Of a stretch of DNA of 36,309 nt, positions 9,897 through 20,030 are shown in pieces (position 1 is the stretch's first letter; each line of letters starts with the position of its first letter). The DNA is from Porogramme epimiltina (taxonomy: Eukaryota; Basidiomycota; Agaricomycetes; Polyporales; Polyporaceae). Made by a program: the position numbers and the translations under genes. The DNA is taken from assembly GCA_900155495.1 (NCBI GenBank), contig FTLJ01000640.1, positions 1 to 36,309 on the forward strand, in the 5' to 3' direction. Under the pieces are notes generated by a model. The model ran no database searches and was not told the DNA's origin. It saw nothing but the letters and a program-made list of their open reading frames with translations.

Positions 9897-10679
9897 TCAC
9901 GACGGTTGAGGCCATTCACGCAGTGATGGGAGACGTGGCGTTCGAGGCGGATGGGCCTGGCGTGGTGTTCGCTTGGCTGGTGATGGCGTAGCTGGGCCAC
10001 GCGGGATAGAGAGGAAAGCGCGCAGGTGCTCGAGGGTCGCGAGAAGGGGTACGTCGGCGGCGTGGTTGGACAAAGGGGCTGGAGGGGCGAGTGGCGAGGA
10101 GGGTGAAGAGGGAGAGAGAGAAGGGAGCGCGGCGAGGTATATGACGAGGTCGCAGGCGTCGAGGAAGTACTTGACGTCGCCTCTCGCGCGCTCGCGGCCC
10201 ATGAGTGCGACCAGGGCGTTAAAGTCTAGGGGGGAAGGTGGATGAGCTAAGCAGCATTGCAGATGTCGAGGGGGAAGCATACCGTGACAGCCCGAGGAGG
10301 CGTACTGCTCCGCGAGAGAGGGATTCCTTGACAGCTGTGCGTACAGAATTGTGAACGCGAGATGGCGCACGGTCTCGTCAGGGTCCGCGAGGAGCGCGAA
10401 GAACACTTGGCAGAAGTGCGAATAGGTCAGCGGCAACACGCGCACGAGGAGCAGCTCTAGCGTGCTCATAATGTCGATCGTGTGCTCGACCGGGGCAGGA
10501 TCCACGCCGGCGCGCGTCTTCTGGAGGGTGTCGGTCGCTAGTGCAGACATGAGCATGCCCGGGCGCAGCCCGTTGTAGAGCGTCTGCTGGACCGGGAGCG
10601 CATCATCCTCGAGCGGCCGCCTCGGCACAAGCGGGACGCAGAGCGCGATGGGCATGCGCAGCTGGCGCAGGTCCCGCAT
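9897..10679 (-). pseudogene. unrecognised captured gene fragment
   Basis: The minus-strand open frame (260 codons from an ATG at 10679) contains a probable intron. Its donor is GTATGC just after QYASSGCH (10282-10280) and its acceptor CCCCTAG lies before DFNALVALMGRERARGDVKY. Other conserved-looking stretches are STLELLLVRVLPLTYSHFCQ, FFALLADPDETVRHLAFTIL and YFLDACDLVIYLAALP. The helical, Leu-rich pattern suggests an alpha-solenoid or F-box-type helical protein, but I do not recognise a family. It follows the F-box fragment directly on the same strand, so it could be a distal part of that gene after a small indel, or a separate shard. Confidence 0.4.
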
Positions 10680-10689
10680 ACGCAGGGAG

Positions 10690-11611
10690 GGAAGGACGGG
10701 ATGGCGTCCGGGTCATCAGTGGGGATATCAGGCATGGCCGGAGTGTGCGGGGTGAGGTGCTGGAGGGAGAATGTCGTGTGGCAGAGAAGACGGAGGTCGA
10801 AGTGAGGGAGCGTGAGTGTGTAGAGTTGGTCCATGTTCGTGAATGCTATCACGAACATGACGGTCGAGAGCAACATCAAGCCACCGTCGGGGGGTGGGAG
10901 GTCGCAACAGGCGAATGGATGCACCATCGAAGTAAGCAGTCTTCGCGACGCAAGTGTCGAGATGCATTGCTCGGCTCGTTCTTTGTCGGTGTTGCGCAGG
11001 TCGAGGTCGTCGTACGGGGCTCGCAGCGTGGCTTGAGAGAACGACTTGGGGACCTGTGCAAGAACCAGGAGGTCTGTCGTGGATGCAAAGGAGAAGACGG
11101 ATGACAGTAGTTCTGGCGAGTCACGTGCTCGGGGCGGGCTGCTTCGGCTCGACATTCTCCGCCCGCCACCGTGCGGCCTCCGCGGCAGCGGGGACGCTGA
11201 CGCTCCGCCTTCGGGCGCGTGCATCCAGCTTGAGCTCCTCCTGGAAGTCCTCCTGCTTGCCAGTGAGTCGCCCGCCTTCCTCCCGCCCTCCCGAGTCCTG
11301 CGGGCATCCGTATGTCGAGGGAGAGCGCTGGAGAGGGCGAGCGGCTCCTCCAGTAAGCAAGGGGGCTGCCGACATTGCCCATGGACGCGTGCGCGAGGGA
11401 GGAGCGGGACTTGGAGGAGAGCTTCGCAGCGAGCTTGTTGAACGATGAGGAGAAGTGGATATGCTTGCGGATGAGCGAGGGAGGCTTTTCGGCAGAGTAA
11501 ATGGAGCCACCGCTGGTGCTGCTGGCGTACTTGGCCGGGGCGGGCTCGAGGAGGGACGCTGGGTTGCGGTTGTTGTGACGGTGCGAGGGGCATGTACAGG
11601 GAGGAGGACAA
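10690..11611 (-). pseudogene. F-box protein fragment
   Basis: The minus-strand coding stretch has its best-conserved part at about 11130-10700. It reads ARDSPELLSSVFSFASTTDL, then LLVLAQVPKSFSQATLRAPY and DDLDLRNTDKERAEQCISTL. This has the F-box pattern (LPxELL..IF.F.....L......CK.F...A...LY..L.L), as found in SCF ubiquitin-ligase substrate adaptors. After it come leucine-spaced stretches (MDQLYTLTLPHFDLRLL, TFSLQHLTPHTPAMP) resembling the start of an LRR region. A Ser-rich upstream piece (KYASSTSGGSIYSAEKPPS) lies near 11560 in another frame and may be a 5' exon. The C-terminal repeats are missing and the frame is broken near 10690, so I call it a captured fragment rather than a gene. Confidence 0.6.
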
Positions 11612-11929
11612 GCAACAGAGGAGAGGTGCAGAGGAGAGGTGCAGGGCAGAGAAGGAGAGAAGGATGTGTGGGTGGTGCGGAGCTGGGATTGTGGTGGGGC
11701 TCGCCGGGACGCAGTCAGCCAGCTAAGCTTCCGCTTCTGCGAGTACTCGTGCGTCTTCTCGCTGTGCTCGTACATTTTGTACCTAAGGTACTGTCAGTAC
11801 AATAAAAGAGGGTACACGACAAGAAACTAACGTTAGGGCGTGAAGGAACTTGCCAATAGGCTAGTGGGGGTCGAGTTCTAGATGCAAGTGCCTGTGAGGA
11901 TCTGCTATAGACGTATGGAAGAAGCAACG

Positions 11930-13094
11930 CACTCAGAAGTTCGATGAGCCACTGTGTCAAACAGGCAGTGATCAGCGTGCGCTCAAGGCATATCTGGAGC
12001 TGTCTTACCTGGGTGAACGAACTCTTCTTAGACTCCCACGTCAGCCGCGATTCCCCGCATGACGCAATCGACAGCTTCAAGACACCCACGTCAGATTCTA
12101 AGCTTGGCCGAGTCACGTGCCCGAACACGCACCACAGTAGCACCAGCCGCCAGTCTCTCCCCAATGTCACAGAACCCGTTGCACAGCTGGATCGACGTCG
12201 GCGACGAGCACCGCGGTCCGAACGCTGTGTCCTCCGGAGACAGTGACCCTTCGGCTACTTGCGCCAGGCTCAACGTCGGCTTCACAGATGCCCGCCGGCT
12301 CCTGACGGAGAACCGCCGCCGTCTCCCGTCTTGGCTGTCAGCGACGTCGACCGACGTGTCGAACACTTCCACCTCGTCCTCGCTTACTCGCTTCCGTTGG
12401 TATATCCGGACGCTGCACATCGAGTTCTCTGCACACATGAACGGCATATGAGCCCTGGTGACGATCTTGCACATATAGGCATACATGGACTTACCTCGGC
12501 TAGGCGGTGCAGACGAGGAGCCCCCCTCATCCTTATCCGGATTCCCGTGCTTCTTCCTAATCACCCGTACATCCGCGTTCGTCATCTCTGTGTGCGCCCC
12601 TGAGTCAGACTCCACCCCTTCAGAACCTTTCCCGCAGCAGCCTTAGCCCCTAATGTAAACTCACCTCTCCCAACCGTGTGGCGCACGTGCTGCCAAAGCG
12701 TCTTGTACTGCCGCAGCCCAGGGCTCCGCCATGGGTGGTAGATGTTGTTGCACAAGTTATGGTCGAGGTCGAGCAGCGTACCCGAATGGCACGAGTCGAA
12801 GATGGCTGTCAGGTGTGTGCCGACGGGGAGTGGATCAACGGGGCGCTTGCGAAGCTTGTTGTCGAGGATCATGCGCTTGTTTGCCATGGTCTTGACGTCC
12901 GCTCCTGTGTGCCGTGCATGATCGACAGGCACAAGGATTGTGGGCATAGGGTGTAAGGGTGGGATGAGCTACGCGTCGCGTGGGGGCGGGGGCGAGATCG
13001 GGGCAGAGACAGAGCGCAGGTGGCTTACATTCGTCGAAATCGTCGTCTTCCTCCATCGTCGGACACTCGACTTGACCAGAGTGGCCAGAGTCTA
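11930..13094 (-). pseudogene. metacaspase fragment spanning both catalytic motifs
   Basis: Exon-like pieces on the minus strand lie in metacaspase order. The piece at about 13094-13029 has DSGHSGQVE then EEDDDFDE (catalytic His loop). After a GTAAGC intron, 12947-12665 has ILVPVDHARHTGADVKTM, RPVDPLPVGTHLTAIF and DSCHSG (catalytic Cys). About 12640-12494 has EMTNADVRVIRKKHGNP. Near 12060-12009, LKLSIASCGESRLTWE resembles the terminal strand (..SLSACKD.Q..WE). Near 11985-11930, LITACLTQWLIELL resembles the last helix. Metacaspases are Arg/Lys-specific cysteine proteases linked to fungal ageing and cell death. The N-terminal part of the p20 domain is missing and frames between pieces do not all join, so activity is unlikely. 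Retained introns indicate DNA-level copying. Confidence 0.7.
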
Positions 13095-13713
13095 TGGGGA
13101 CAGCTATGGTGAGCATCAAGAAGTATAGGGACACAATGTGGGCGATGTGGTCTTGATCAATCCTACACACATGCCACAAAACGAGAACAAGACTTACAGA
13201 AGAAGACATATCGGGGAGCGCACCGTCGTCGTTGGTGGTGTCCTCACTATGTGTCGTTCCGGCAACCGACCCTCGTCTCCGATCTAGTCTGGTCGCTCCC
13301 GCGATCAAGTCTGCGCAGGTGGGCCTCCGGACTCCTTCGTCCTCACCTCCGTCTCTCCGCCCGGCCTCCTGAGGTGCTGCCACAATGGCCTCCGTCGTGA
13401 TTGGGCCGCCTTCGTTTCGTCCTCCGCGCGAGGCCGCAGTAGTACCATTGGTGAACCGACTCCGTCCGAGCCCTCAGGTTATGGTGGGGGCCGGTGCGAC
13501 GGATGTCAGAGCCACAGCACTCCAACACCGAACTGGGAGGAGGCGAGGGGAAAAAAGGGGGGGGATTGCGTAGGGGGGGAAAGATCTACAATGGGGTAAG
13601 CACACGCCTAGGGGAGCTCACTACTGGTAAGGTGTACACACCTACAGAACCATGTCCCGGAGGAAGGAACCTTCGATCGGCTCCTACTATCCCCAGACCT
13701 CTGTGTAGAGACT

Positions 13714-13815
13714 CCCTCGAGTGTGATTGTCTTGCCTGTGAAGGTCTTGACGAAGATCTGCATTCCGCTGCGAAGATGAGGCACGAAGTGGAGGGTAGAC
13801 TCCTTCGGAGCACTA
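13714..13815 (-). pseudogene. polyubiquitin repeat-junction fragment
   Basis: The frame reads [14 protein letters not shown] directly followed by [16 protein letters not shown] (Met codon 13763-13761). This is the C-terminal end of one ubiquitin unit joined to the N-terminal strand of the next, as in polyubiquitin precursors. It differs from the near-invariant protein at several sites: LHLVLRLRGG became [10 protein letters not shown], so the diglycine needed for conjugation is lost, and TLTGK became TFTGK. Homology stops after about 16 residues of the second unit. Such changes are not tolerated in functional ubiquitin, so this is a decayed captured shard. Confidence 0.85.
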
Positions 13816-14261
13816 AGTCGCGATTGGCATTGACAATGGCCCCCGAGCACCGCGTTAGAGGAACTAGTGCGAGCAGCAAGAAGGTCGCTGATGGTGAGGC
13901 AAGAGTTGGTTGGCACGGTGTTTGCGCTGACGGCAGCAACACAGTGTAGGGGGAGAGGAAAGGAAGCAGCCACAAACGGCGGTGCTGCGGGCATGGAAGG
14001 AGAGACGCAGTCTGTAGACGCCCGTTCACCTGGGACGAGGGAGAGGTTTGCTTGGATCGTACCTGGCTGCTGCGTGTCGTGCAATACCAGAAAATGCATT
14101 GAGGGTGATGTATATACTTTATACAATGTATCCTGTACGGTTTAATTGCTTAGTTCGTTAAGCGGAACACATAGCACCCGCTTCTAATCCCGGAGGCCTT
14201 GGAAGGCCGCAGGCGTGAGCCTGCGAGCCGCGACTGATGTCGTGCTATACGTATTGAACGT
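13816..14261. other. spacer between captured block and transposase, no gene seen
   Basis: Minus-strand open frames continue upstream of the ubiquitin shard (for example [20 protein letters not shown]) without a recognisable family. A short hairpin CGCAGGC-GTGA-GCCTGCG lies near 14208-14225, just past the transposase stop, and could act in 3'-end formation. Confidence 0.35.
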
Positions 14262-17200
14262 CTACGTTACAGTCTCGTGAGCATGATAATCTGCAAGTGA
14301 GTTAACATAGTATCTACGGAAGGCATGTAAGGTATCGGCGTAGTGAAAGTTGGTGGGAATACGGGTCCTACCATAACATCCAATGAGGTGACATGCACGA
14401 ACAATTGAGTCAATATGAACTACTCCAACGACACGGTTTCCGCCCGACATTTCGGGTCTAACAACCCACATCCCGGTAGCAGGGTCCGGCTCATCTCCAA
14501 CAAGCTCGAACCACTCTACAAATGCACACCTGTACTGAATGTAGTCAAAAACGAAGGAGAGAAACATTCTAACTCGCCCAACAGTCATTCCGAGCATACC
14601 TGGGGCTTCGTCGTCCGTCTTCACGAGTATGGTGTCGTACCTCGCCCGATCTCCGTACCACCTAGGACTGCAGCGGATAAGCTCACGATGCATTCCACCA
14701 GGGCCGGCCTGCTCGCTTGGGGCGTAAAATGTTGCAACGGCGGCATGGAATACTGAAATACGAGCGTCGACGGGAAGTTCTGGGCAGTCTTCGAGAGGCA
14801 TATCTGCACCCATCTCAAGGTCTTCATTGAGTTGGTCGTGCAGGAAGCGGCGCAGATGCTCGTGAAGGTTAGGAATGTTTCGTTCCTCCATTATACGAGC
14901 AAGAGGGCGAATGTGATCTATAATAAACCACCAAGGCGCGAAGTCAGGTATGAACCAGAAATATTTAGAGGGCGGCAGAAGAGGCGAGATACTCACTGGG
15001 TCTGGAGCGCATAATTACGGATGAAGATGGAGATCTTGGGCCGGCGGCCGCAGCTGCCTCAGCCTCATGGCGAAACCGCTCGTCAGCGCGAAGCTCATGA
15101 TCTATCCCATCATCAAGCTCGGCTGCAAGCAGAGCGTTTGTGTGAACATCGTTCTTCAACATTCGCCGTCGTGCATACTCGACGCGGGCTGCGGCAAGTT
15201 TGCTTAGTCGGCTGATAGTACGGATGATCTGGCCGAGAGGCTCCTTTCGACTGGAGCGACGCCACGGCTTTTTGACTGCTACGATGTGTTTGGACTCGGT
15301 TATAGACGAGCATAGCCCGTTGGGGGAGCCAAATAGCTGGATTGAGCGTACGTAGTGCACCAGAGAATGTTGCCGGGGAAGGGAGAAACCGTCTGGGCGA
15401 ACACCAGTGTCCTCGAATATTGTACGGAGCTGATGGAACCGTGCGAGCGTTTGCGTCATGGTTTGAAGGTCCTCTGAGGTGTGTGCAGAGTGGCGTGCGA
15501 GGTAGCAGAAATCCAGAAGGACTCGGACACACTGGATCATTTCGTCTGGGACGTATCCAACCAGAGCCGGCAAGAAAACCTGTGGTGCGATGTGAGCTCC
15601 AATTGACCATGATCACCGACGCTGTGAGGCCTGCTCACCTTCATGAGTGCCTTTGAATCGTTGCCCGTCCACTGCTTGAAGTTGCGGCCATTCGGGAAGC
15701 GCCGCAGGCCAGGGAAAGCAGGAACTGCGGCGATTCTGGAAAAGGAATGTCAGATGGAGCCGTCGTACGCATGACAAATGTTTAGCACATACCTGCGATC
15801 AATGTCATCTAGTATCCGCTTTGCTTCGGCTTCTGACGCTGACGTGAGACGAATGTATTCCTCTATCCACAAGACAAGGTGATCCTTAAACGTCCCCTTG
15901 ATGAGCTGATGAAGTAGATCCGGAGTGAGCAGCTCGTGAATGTCGGCACGGGGGAAATAGTCGGTGAACGGCTAGAAGAGAAGTAAGAAGATGCACGTCA
16001 CCGGAACTATGGCACAAATGACGCACTGCAACTTCGTCTATCACACCAAAGACATCCCACTGAGTCGCTGCATCATACGTGCGCTTGATCTCCTGAGTCA
16101 GCTCACGAAATCGTGGGTCGCCAGCATTTCCTAGTTCTTCCGGTCGCGCCAAGCACCTGCAAAGAACATAAGCAAACATTCGTCTAGAACAGACACAGAG
16201 ACATACTTTGGACACCAGCCTTGAACGACTCCTGCCAGATATACTTGCTCAGGGTAATCTGCGATGAACGGCCCAAGCTGAAAGATTGCACGTCGAAAAT
16301 GGCCGTCGGGGCACCGAACCACACGAGGCGTAGACATTGCAGGTCGGAGAGAAGCCAAAACATGGGCAATACAGCTATGGTACAGCTGTTTCTTGAAGAT
16401 TCGGAACTCGTCGTCATCTTCTGATCCTCGTTCAGCTGGACGTCAATGGCAGTTGGCGAGTGAGAATGCTGAGTAGTAACGGCGCGTAGCAGCGAAATTG
16501 ACATACCCTTTGGAATTGGTAAGAATGCAATAGGAACAACACCTTCTCGATGCGCACGGCGCATGTCGTTGTGAATGTTCCCAATGCTGCCGTACAGGGG
16601 GTGGAACTCTTGGTTACCCGTGGCTACAGAAACCGTTGTCTTGTCGGCACCAAGAGTTAAGGTAACCAGCATCGCGCCATGTGTGTTTCCGTCGGCTGCA
16701 ATCTCAGTCTACAATAACATCATAGTAAGCTTGCAGCTTGCTAGCGATGGGGCAGGAGACTCACCGCTTTCTTGTATGCCCATTGTCCTGAGAATTGATT
16801 GCAGAAACGACGAACCCTTCCTTGACCAGTCCTAGATGGCACATACTCCTCAAAAGGGATGTAGTCGAACTTTCCGTCAAAGTCGGGGCTCGCAAGCATA
16901 GCCTCGGCGAACTCGAGAGCATCTTCGTAGTGGAAGATGTACTTGTCCCGTTTCCACCTCGGTGATGTATCGTCCACAGGACCTGTGTACTGGAAGGAAA
17001 CGCTGTACCATGTAGCACCTCCATAAGGGATCTGGTCGATAGTATCGCGCATGTGCTTGGCATTCTCGTACATGGGAGGATCGTCTGCGTGCCCAAGCGC
17101 AATGTCTCGTGCACGGATGATTTTGAGGAGGGTGTCGACATCGCCACTGGATGTTTCCATCTTGCCATAGAGAAGTTGAGCGAATTCGAAGGTATGTCTG

Positions 17201-17489
17201 TCTGGGAAAGGATGCCATGACTGGGTATTGTCGCGTGCTGGGGGAGGTGTGTGTGGAGGTAGGGGGGCGCCTTGAGCATCGCAAGGGCGCGCTGTAGAGT
17301 GCCAGGAAATTAGGGGGGATTTATTAGCATGAATTGGAACCAGAATGTACCAGTAAGATGAGGGTGGTATCGGAAGGTGGACTGAGGTGGCGGAGGCTTC
17401 GGATGGCGGTGGTAGTGATTACGGTGTGTTGCAAATGCGCGAGCGGTCGGAAACTCTCGATTGTTACAAAGGGTGCAAGACCGGACCAT
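14262..17489 (-). CDS. Plavaka-like (CACTA-type) transposase, apparently intact
   Basis: The start ATG at 17489 opens exon 1 (17489-17351) with a C2H2 zinc finger (CTLCNNREFPTARAFATHRN). Exon 2 (17291-16765) contains CDAQGAPLPP and SGQWAYKKA. Exon 3 (16708-16507) holds LGADKTTVSVATGNQEFHPL then SIGNIHNDMRRAHREGVVPI. Exon 4 (16435-16207) has RCPDGHFRRAIFQLGPFIAD. Later exons hold ADIHELLTPDLLHQLIKGTF, LRRFPNGRNFKQWTGNDSKA and ALVGYVPDEMIQCVRVLLDF, and a C-terminal DUF6830-like region (LPNLHEHLRRFL-type, PRWYGDRARYDTILV). The three introns I checked are 56-59 bp and phases agree. No internal stop or frameshift was found. The DKTT-containing core and order of motifs are those of Plavaka/EnSpm-type fungal transposases. 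The gene is divergent from the accessory ORF across 234 bp. Confidence 0.85.
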
Positions 17490-17723
17490 GGTGGGGGCGA
17501 GAATGAGCTAAAGAGCTTATAAATGGGTGTAAACAGCAGTATGTGTGCAGACTTCAAGTCTTGCCAAGTCGCGCAATGCCTGTGCGCCGTGCAGTGAGCG
17601 CGCATACAACAGCAAACAAACCCGTCAGTGCGCGTCGGAAATTTCACTCCTACTTGCCCACCACAATCTTCTCTTTCTTGCTGTTGACTTCACTTCACCG
17701 CTTATCTTGTCTTGGACCGTGTC
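17490..17723. promoter_or_regulatory. divergent promoter between transposase and accessory ORF
   Basis: The 234-bp gap separates the transposase ATG (17489, minus) from the accessory ORF ATG (17724, plus). A TTATAA-centred box at about 17516-17523 lies roughly 30 bp upstream of the transposase ATG and is nearly symmetric, so it could serve either strand. The head-to-head layout implies shared control. The promoter assignment is inferred from position only. Confidence 0.5.
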
Positions 17724-18844
17724 ATGCCGCCGTCAACACGTGCTGGCAGGGCCAAAGCAAACCGGTCCAAGGGCGCTGAAGAGCGCGACTCGGAGGCCAC
17801 ACCCGACAGCAGTGTGCCTACAAACCTGCACCAAAACCATGGCGACAAGGTCAGAATATCTTTGTATCATTATTACGAAGAATAACTCACCGGAATACGG
17901 CCCCCAGGCTGCCAACTTGTCTGCCGAAAACGAGCAAGTGCAGAAGCCGCATAATTACGGCACGCGCAAGACCAATAAGGACAGTCGCCCTGCAGCAAGA
18001 TATGGCCTAGCAAAACGTAATCAAGAGGAGATCAGCGCAAAGGCTAAGGAGAAAAAGGAACAGAAGGAGGCAAAAGTAGCGAAGAAGAAGGAGAGTGCGA
18101 AGGCAAAGGAAGCCAAGGAGGCGGCTGGAGCGGGTGTAATTGCTGCCTTAATGGACGCGCGCGCACTCCAGGAGAAGCTGGCAGTCGATGCTATTGATGA
18201 TGCTCCGCTTTCAGACCTGCCATCGGACGTAGAGGTCGTGGAAGGAAAGCGCAAAGGTATGTGGGTACTGCAGCCTACGTTGATCACATTTACGTAGGCG
18301 TGAGGGGCGCTCGCTTATCTCCGCTCTGTGTGCGTCTGCCCATGTTTAGGCTTCTCACCCCACCAGACAACTCACGAAGACAATCCCACCAAGTCGACGT
18401 CGTCCTCAAAACCCCGCAAAGATGGCTTCACTCACCATCAACGTCTCCACCCTCGTAAAGCACCTTCAATTGGTGAGTGTAACACGCTCTCCGAGTCGAG
18501 CCAGGAGGATCAGGAGGGGTCAGGAGGGATGAGCAGTGGTGGGGAAGAGGGCAGCGACAGGGAGGACAAGGGTGAGGGAGACGAGTATGTTGATGAAGAG
18601 GGCACCAGTTCATCGTCGTCAGACGATACTGAACCGAGCAAGAAAGCACAGGGTGCCACTCGTGTCCAGCGGCATGTCCAGAAGGGCCATCAGCCTGCCA
18701 AACCCACTCGCCCGCCACAGCGTTCGACTCAAGTGGTGAGTTCCTTATATCCATCAGTTATCGAGAGCATACAATGGGCTTATGATTGTGCTAGGCTTTG
18801 ACAGCTACCGAAAAGAAGCGCAGACATCAGAAAAAATCCCCATC
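17724..18844 (+). CDS. element accessory protein, 5' part (interrupted)
   Basis: The ORF starts MPPSTRAGRAKANRSKGAEE at 17724. Exons I can place in phase are 17724-17849, 17908-18256 and 18350 onward, with GT/AG introns. The protein has a Lys/Glu/Ala-rich helical stretch (AKAKEKKEQKEAKVAKKK), probably a charged coiled coil. An acidic Ser-rich region and a basic segment (ATEKKRRHQKKSPS) follow. The frame runs straight into the nested element at 18845. The continuation is at 23103-25074. I do not recognise a named domain. The composition suggests a nuclear DNA-binding or scaffold protein, and head-to-head placement with the transposase suggests a role in transposition or silencing escape. Both are inferences. 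Confidence 0.7.
18840..18844 (+). repeat. CCATC target-site duplication, left copy
   Basis: CCATC here equals 23103-23107. Removing the insert and one copy joins the two coding halves in frame. Confidence 0.65.
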
Positions 18845-18845
18845 C

Positions 18846-19005
18846 CACTGTAGTACAATGTAGTCTATATAGCACCTGTAGCGCTGTTGCAACCCCCCCG
18901 CTCTGAAGTGCAACAGTGGGCGCCTAGGCGGCTATGTAGCGCCCTGTAGCACCCTGTAGCACAGCTGGGGTGCCTTGTTGCACGCTATAGCACACCATAA
19001 TTATG
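18846..19005 (+). repeat. left subterminal GTAGCAC repeats of nested element
   Basis: Repeated GTAGCACC, TGTAGC, TTGCAAC and GTGCAACAG motifs occur, with variants of TATAGCAC. They are inverted relative to the TGCTATACAGTGC repeats at 22870-22960. Confidence 0.7.
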
Positions 19006-19216
19006 GGGAGCTCTTATATAGCATTACGTAGGGCTATATTTTTCGGATGGTGGTTTACATAGTGCAATATAAGCCTACAATGTACTATACTTCTCTATAT
19101 AAACCACACATTTGGTATATTATACATTGGGGCGGGCACACACACAATCGTACACACACGGACGTTCACATATAGAGGTGGTATTGGTATTGATAGACGA
19201 GAATACAGATGTATAC

Positions 19217-20030
19217 TACTAGTAGCGCAGACCTACGCACCTTTTGACCCATTTCAGAGCCGCCGCAACCGGCTTCGGCGGAAGGGACGGACGGCCGGGT
19301 CCCAGCATCGATATCACCGGCGACCCCGTGGACGACGAGGGCCTGGCCGTCGACGTGGATGCGCCGGTGTGCTCGAGCTGCCGGAACTTCGCCTCCATGC
19401 ACACGATCTTTGTGTCGGTCCTGCTAGGCAATGAGGCGGAGCGCGAGTCAGCGCGAGATTCGATGCCCTCGGAACGTGGATGGGCGCAGAATGGAGGCGA
19501 AGGGAGGGTAGGGGACTTACGCGTCAGAAGAACGTCCACCACCTGCACTCTTGAGGAGGCTGGGCGTGGTAGGTTTGTCGACCTCACTCATCACGCGGCG
19601 ACTCTTCTCGCCCTCCCTAAACCCAGGGTCGAGCACGGCTTGATTCGCGTAGGTGACGACGAGCTTGCGTCCGCGGAAGGGTTTGTCATTGGCGCGCGCG
19701 AGGGGTTTGTCCGCGTCCTAGGGAGCCGGTCGTATGTCATGCGCAAGTTACCGTCTGTTTGATCGAGGCCCTCCGGAGTGGACTGCACACGGACGGTAGG
19801 AGTGCCATGCCGTGATGCGCGGGTGCAAGGCCGTGCGTGATCGAACCCCGTGTAAGCGTGCGTCCAGACGGAGGGGAGGAAGGACATACACTTTGCTCGA
19901 ATACTCCACGAAGGCATATCCTCGAGGCTTCCCCTTGAGCGGGCTCGAGGATATGCCGATAAGCCCGTACCGATCGCCTCGTGTCGTGCGCTTGCCTAAA
20001 CGCGCCTTAAGCTGACGGGACAGGCGGGAG
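19217..20030 (-). pseudogene. RRM-domain RNA-binding protein fragment
   Basis: On the minus strand, about 19985-19905 encodes GLIGISSSPLKGKPRGYAFV ending in EYSSK. KPRGYAFVEY is a perfect RNP1 signature of the RRM fold. After an intron (donor near 19894, acceptor TGTGCAG near 19788), about 19730-19523 encodes DKPFRGRKLVVTYANQA, then REGEKSRRVMSEVDKPTT and SLLKSAGGGRSSDA. A GTAAGT intron follows, then DTKIVCMEAKFRQLEHTG and a Pro/Ser-rich tail with SLPPKPVAAALKWVK, stop near 19217. Exon order is that of one gene, but the first RRM half (RNP2) is not recognisable and parts are deleted or shifted. The parent is a nuclear or RNA-processing type RRM protein that I cannot name. Confidence 0.65.
19913..19957. 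repeat. 14-bp inverted repeat within RRM fragment
   Basis: GGCATATCCTCGAG (19913-19926) and its exact complement (19944-19957) are separated by 17 bp. It overlaps the RNP1-coding sequence. Confidence 0.8.

Noticed and set aside
10538..11611. 357-codon ORF as an intact F-box gene
   Set aside because: F-box similarity is confined to its middle. The N-terminal part is Arg/Ser-rich in a frame that competes with a better exon, and the C-terminal part after IPSFP loses all similarity.
14140..14205. tRNA-Arg-like anticodon loop (CTTCTAA) near 14180
   Set aside because: The flanking bases do not form a five-pair anticodon stem and no T-arm GTTC-type sequence or acceptor stem can be paired.
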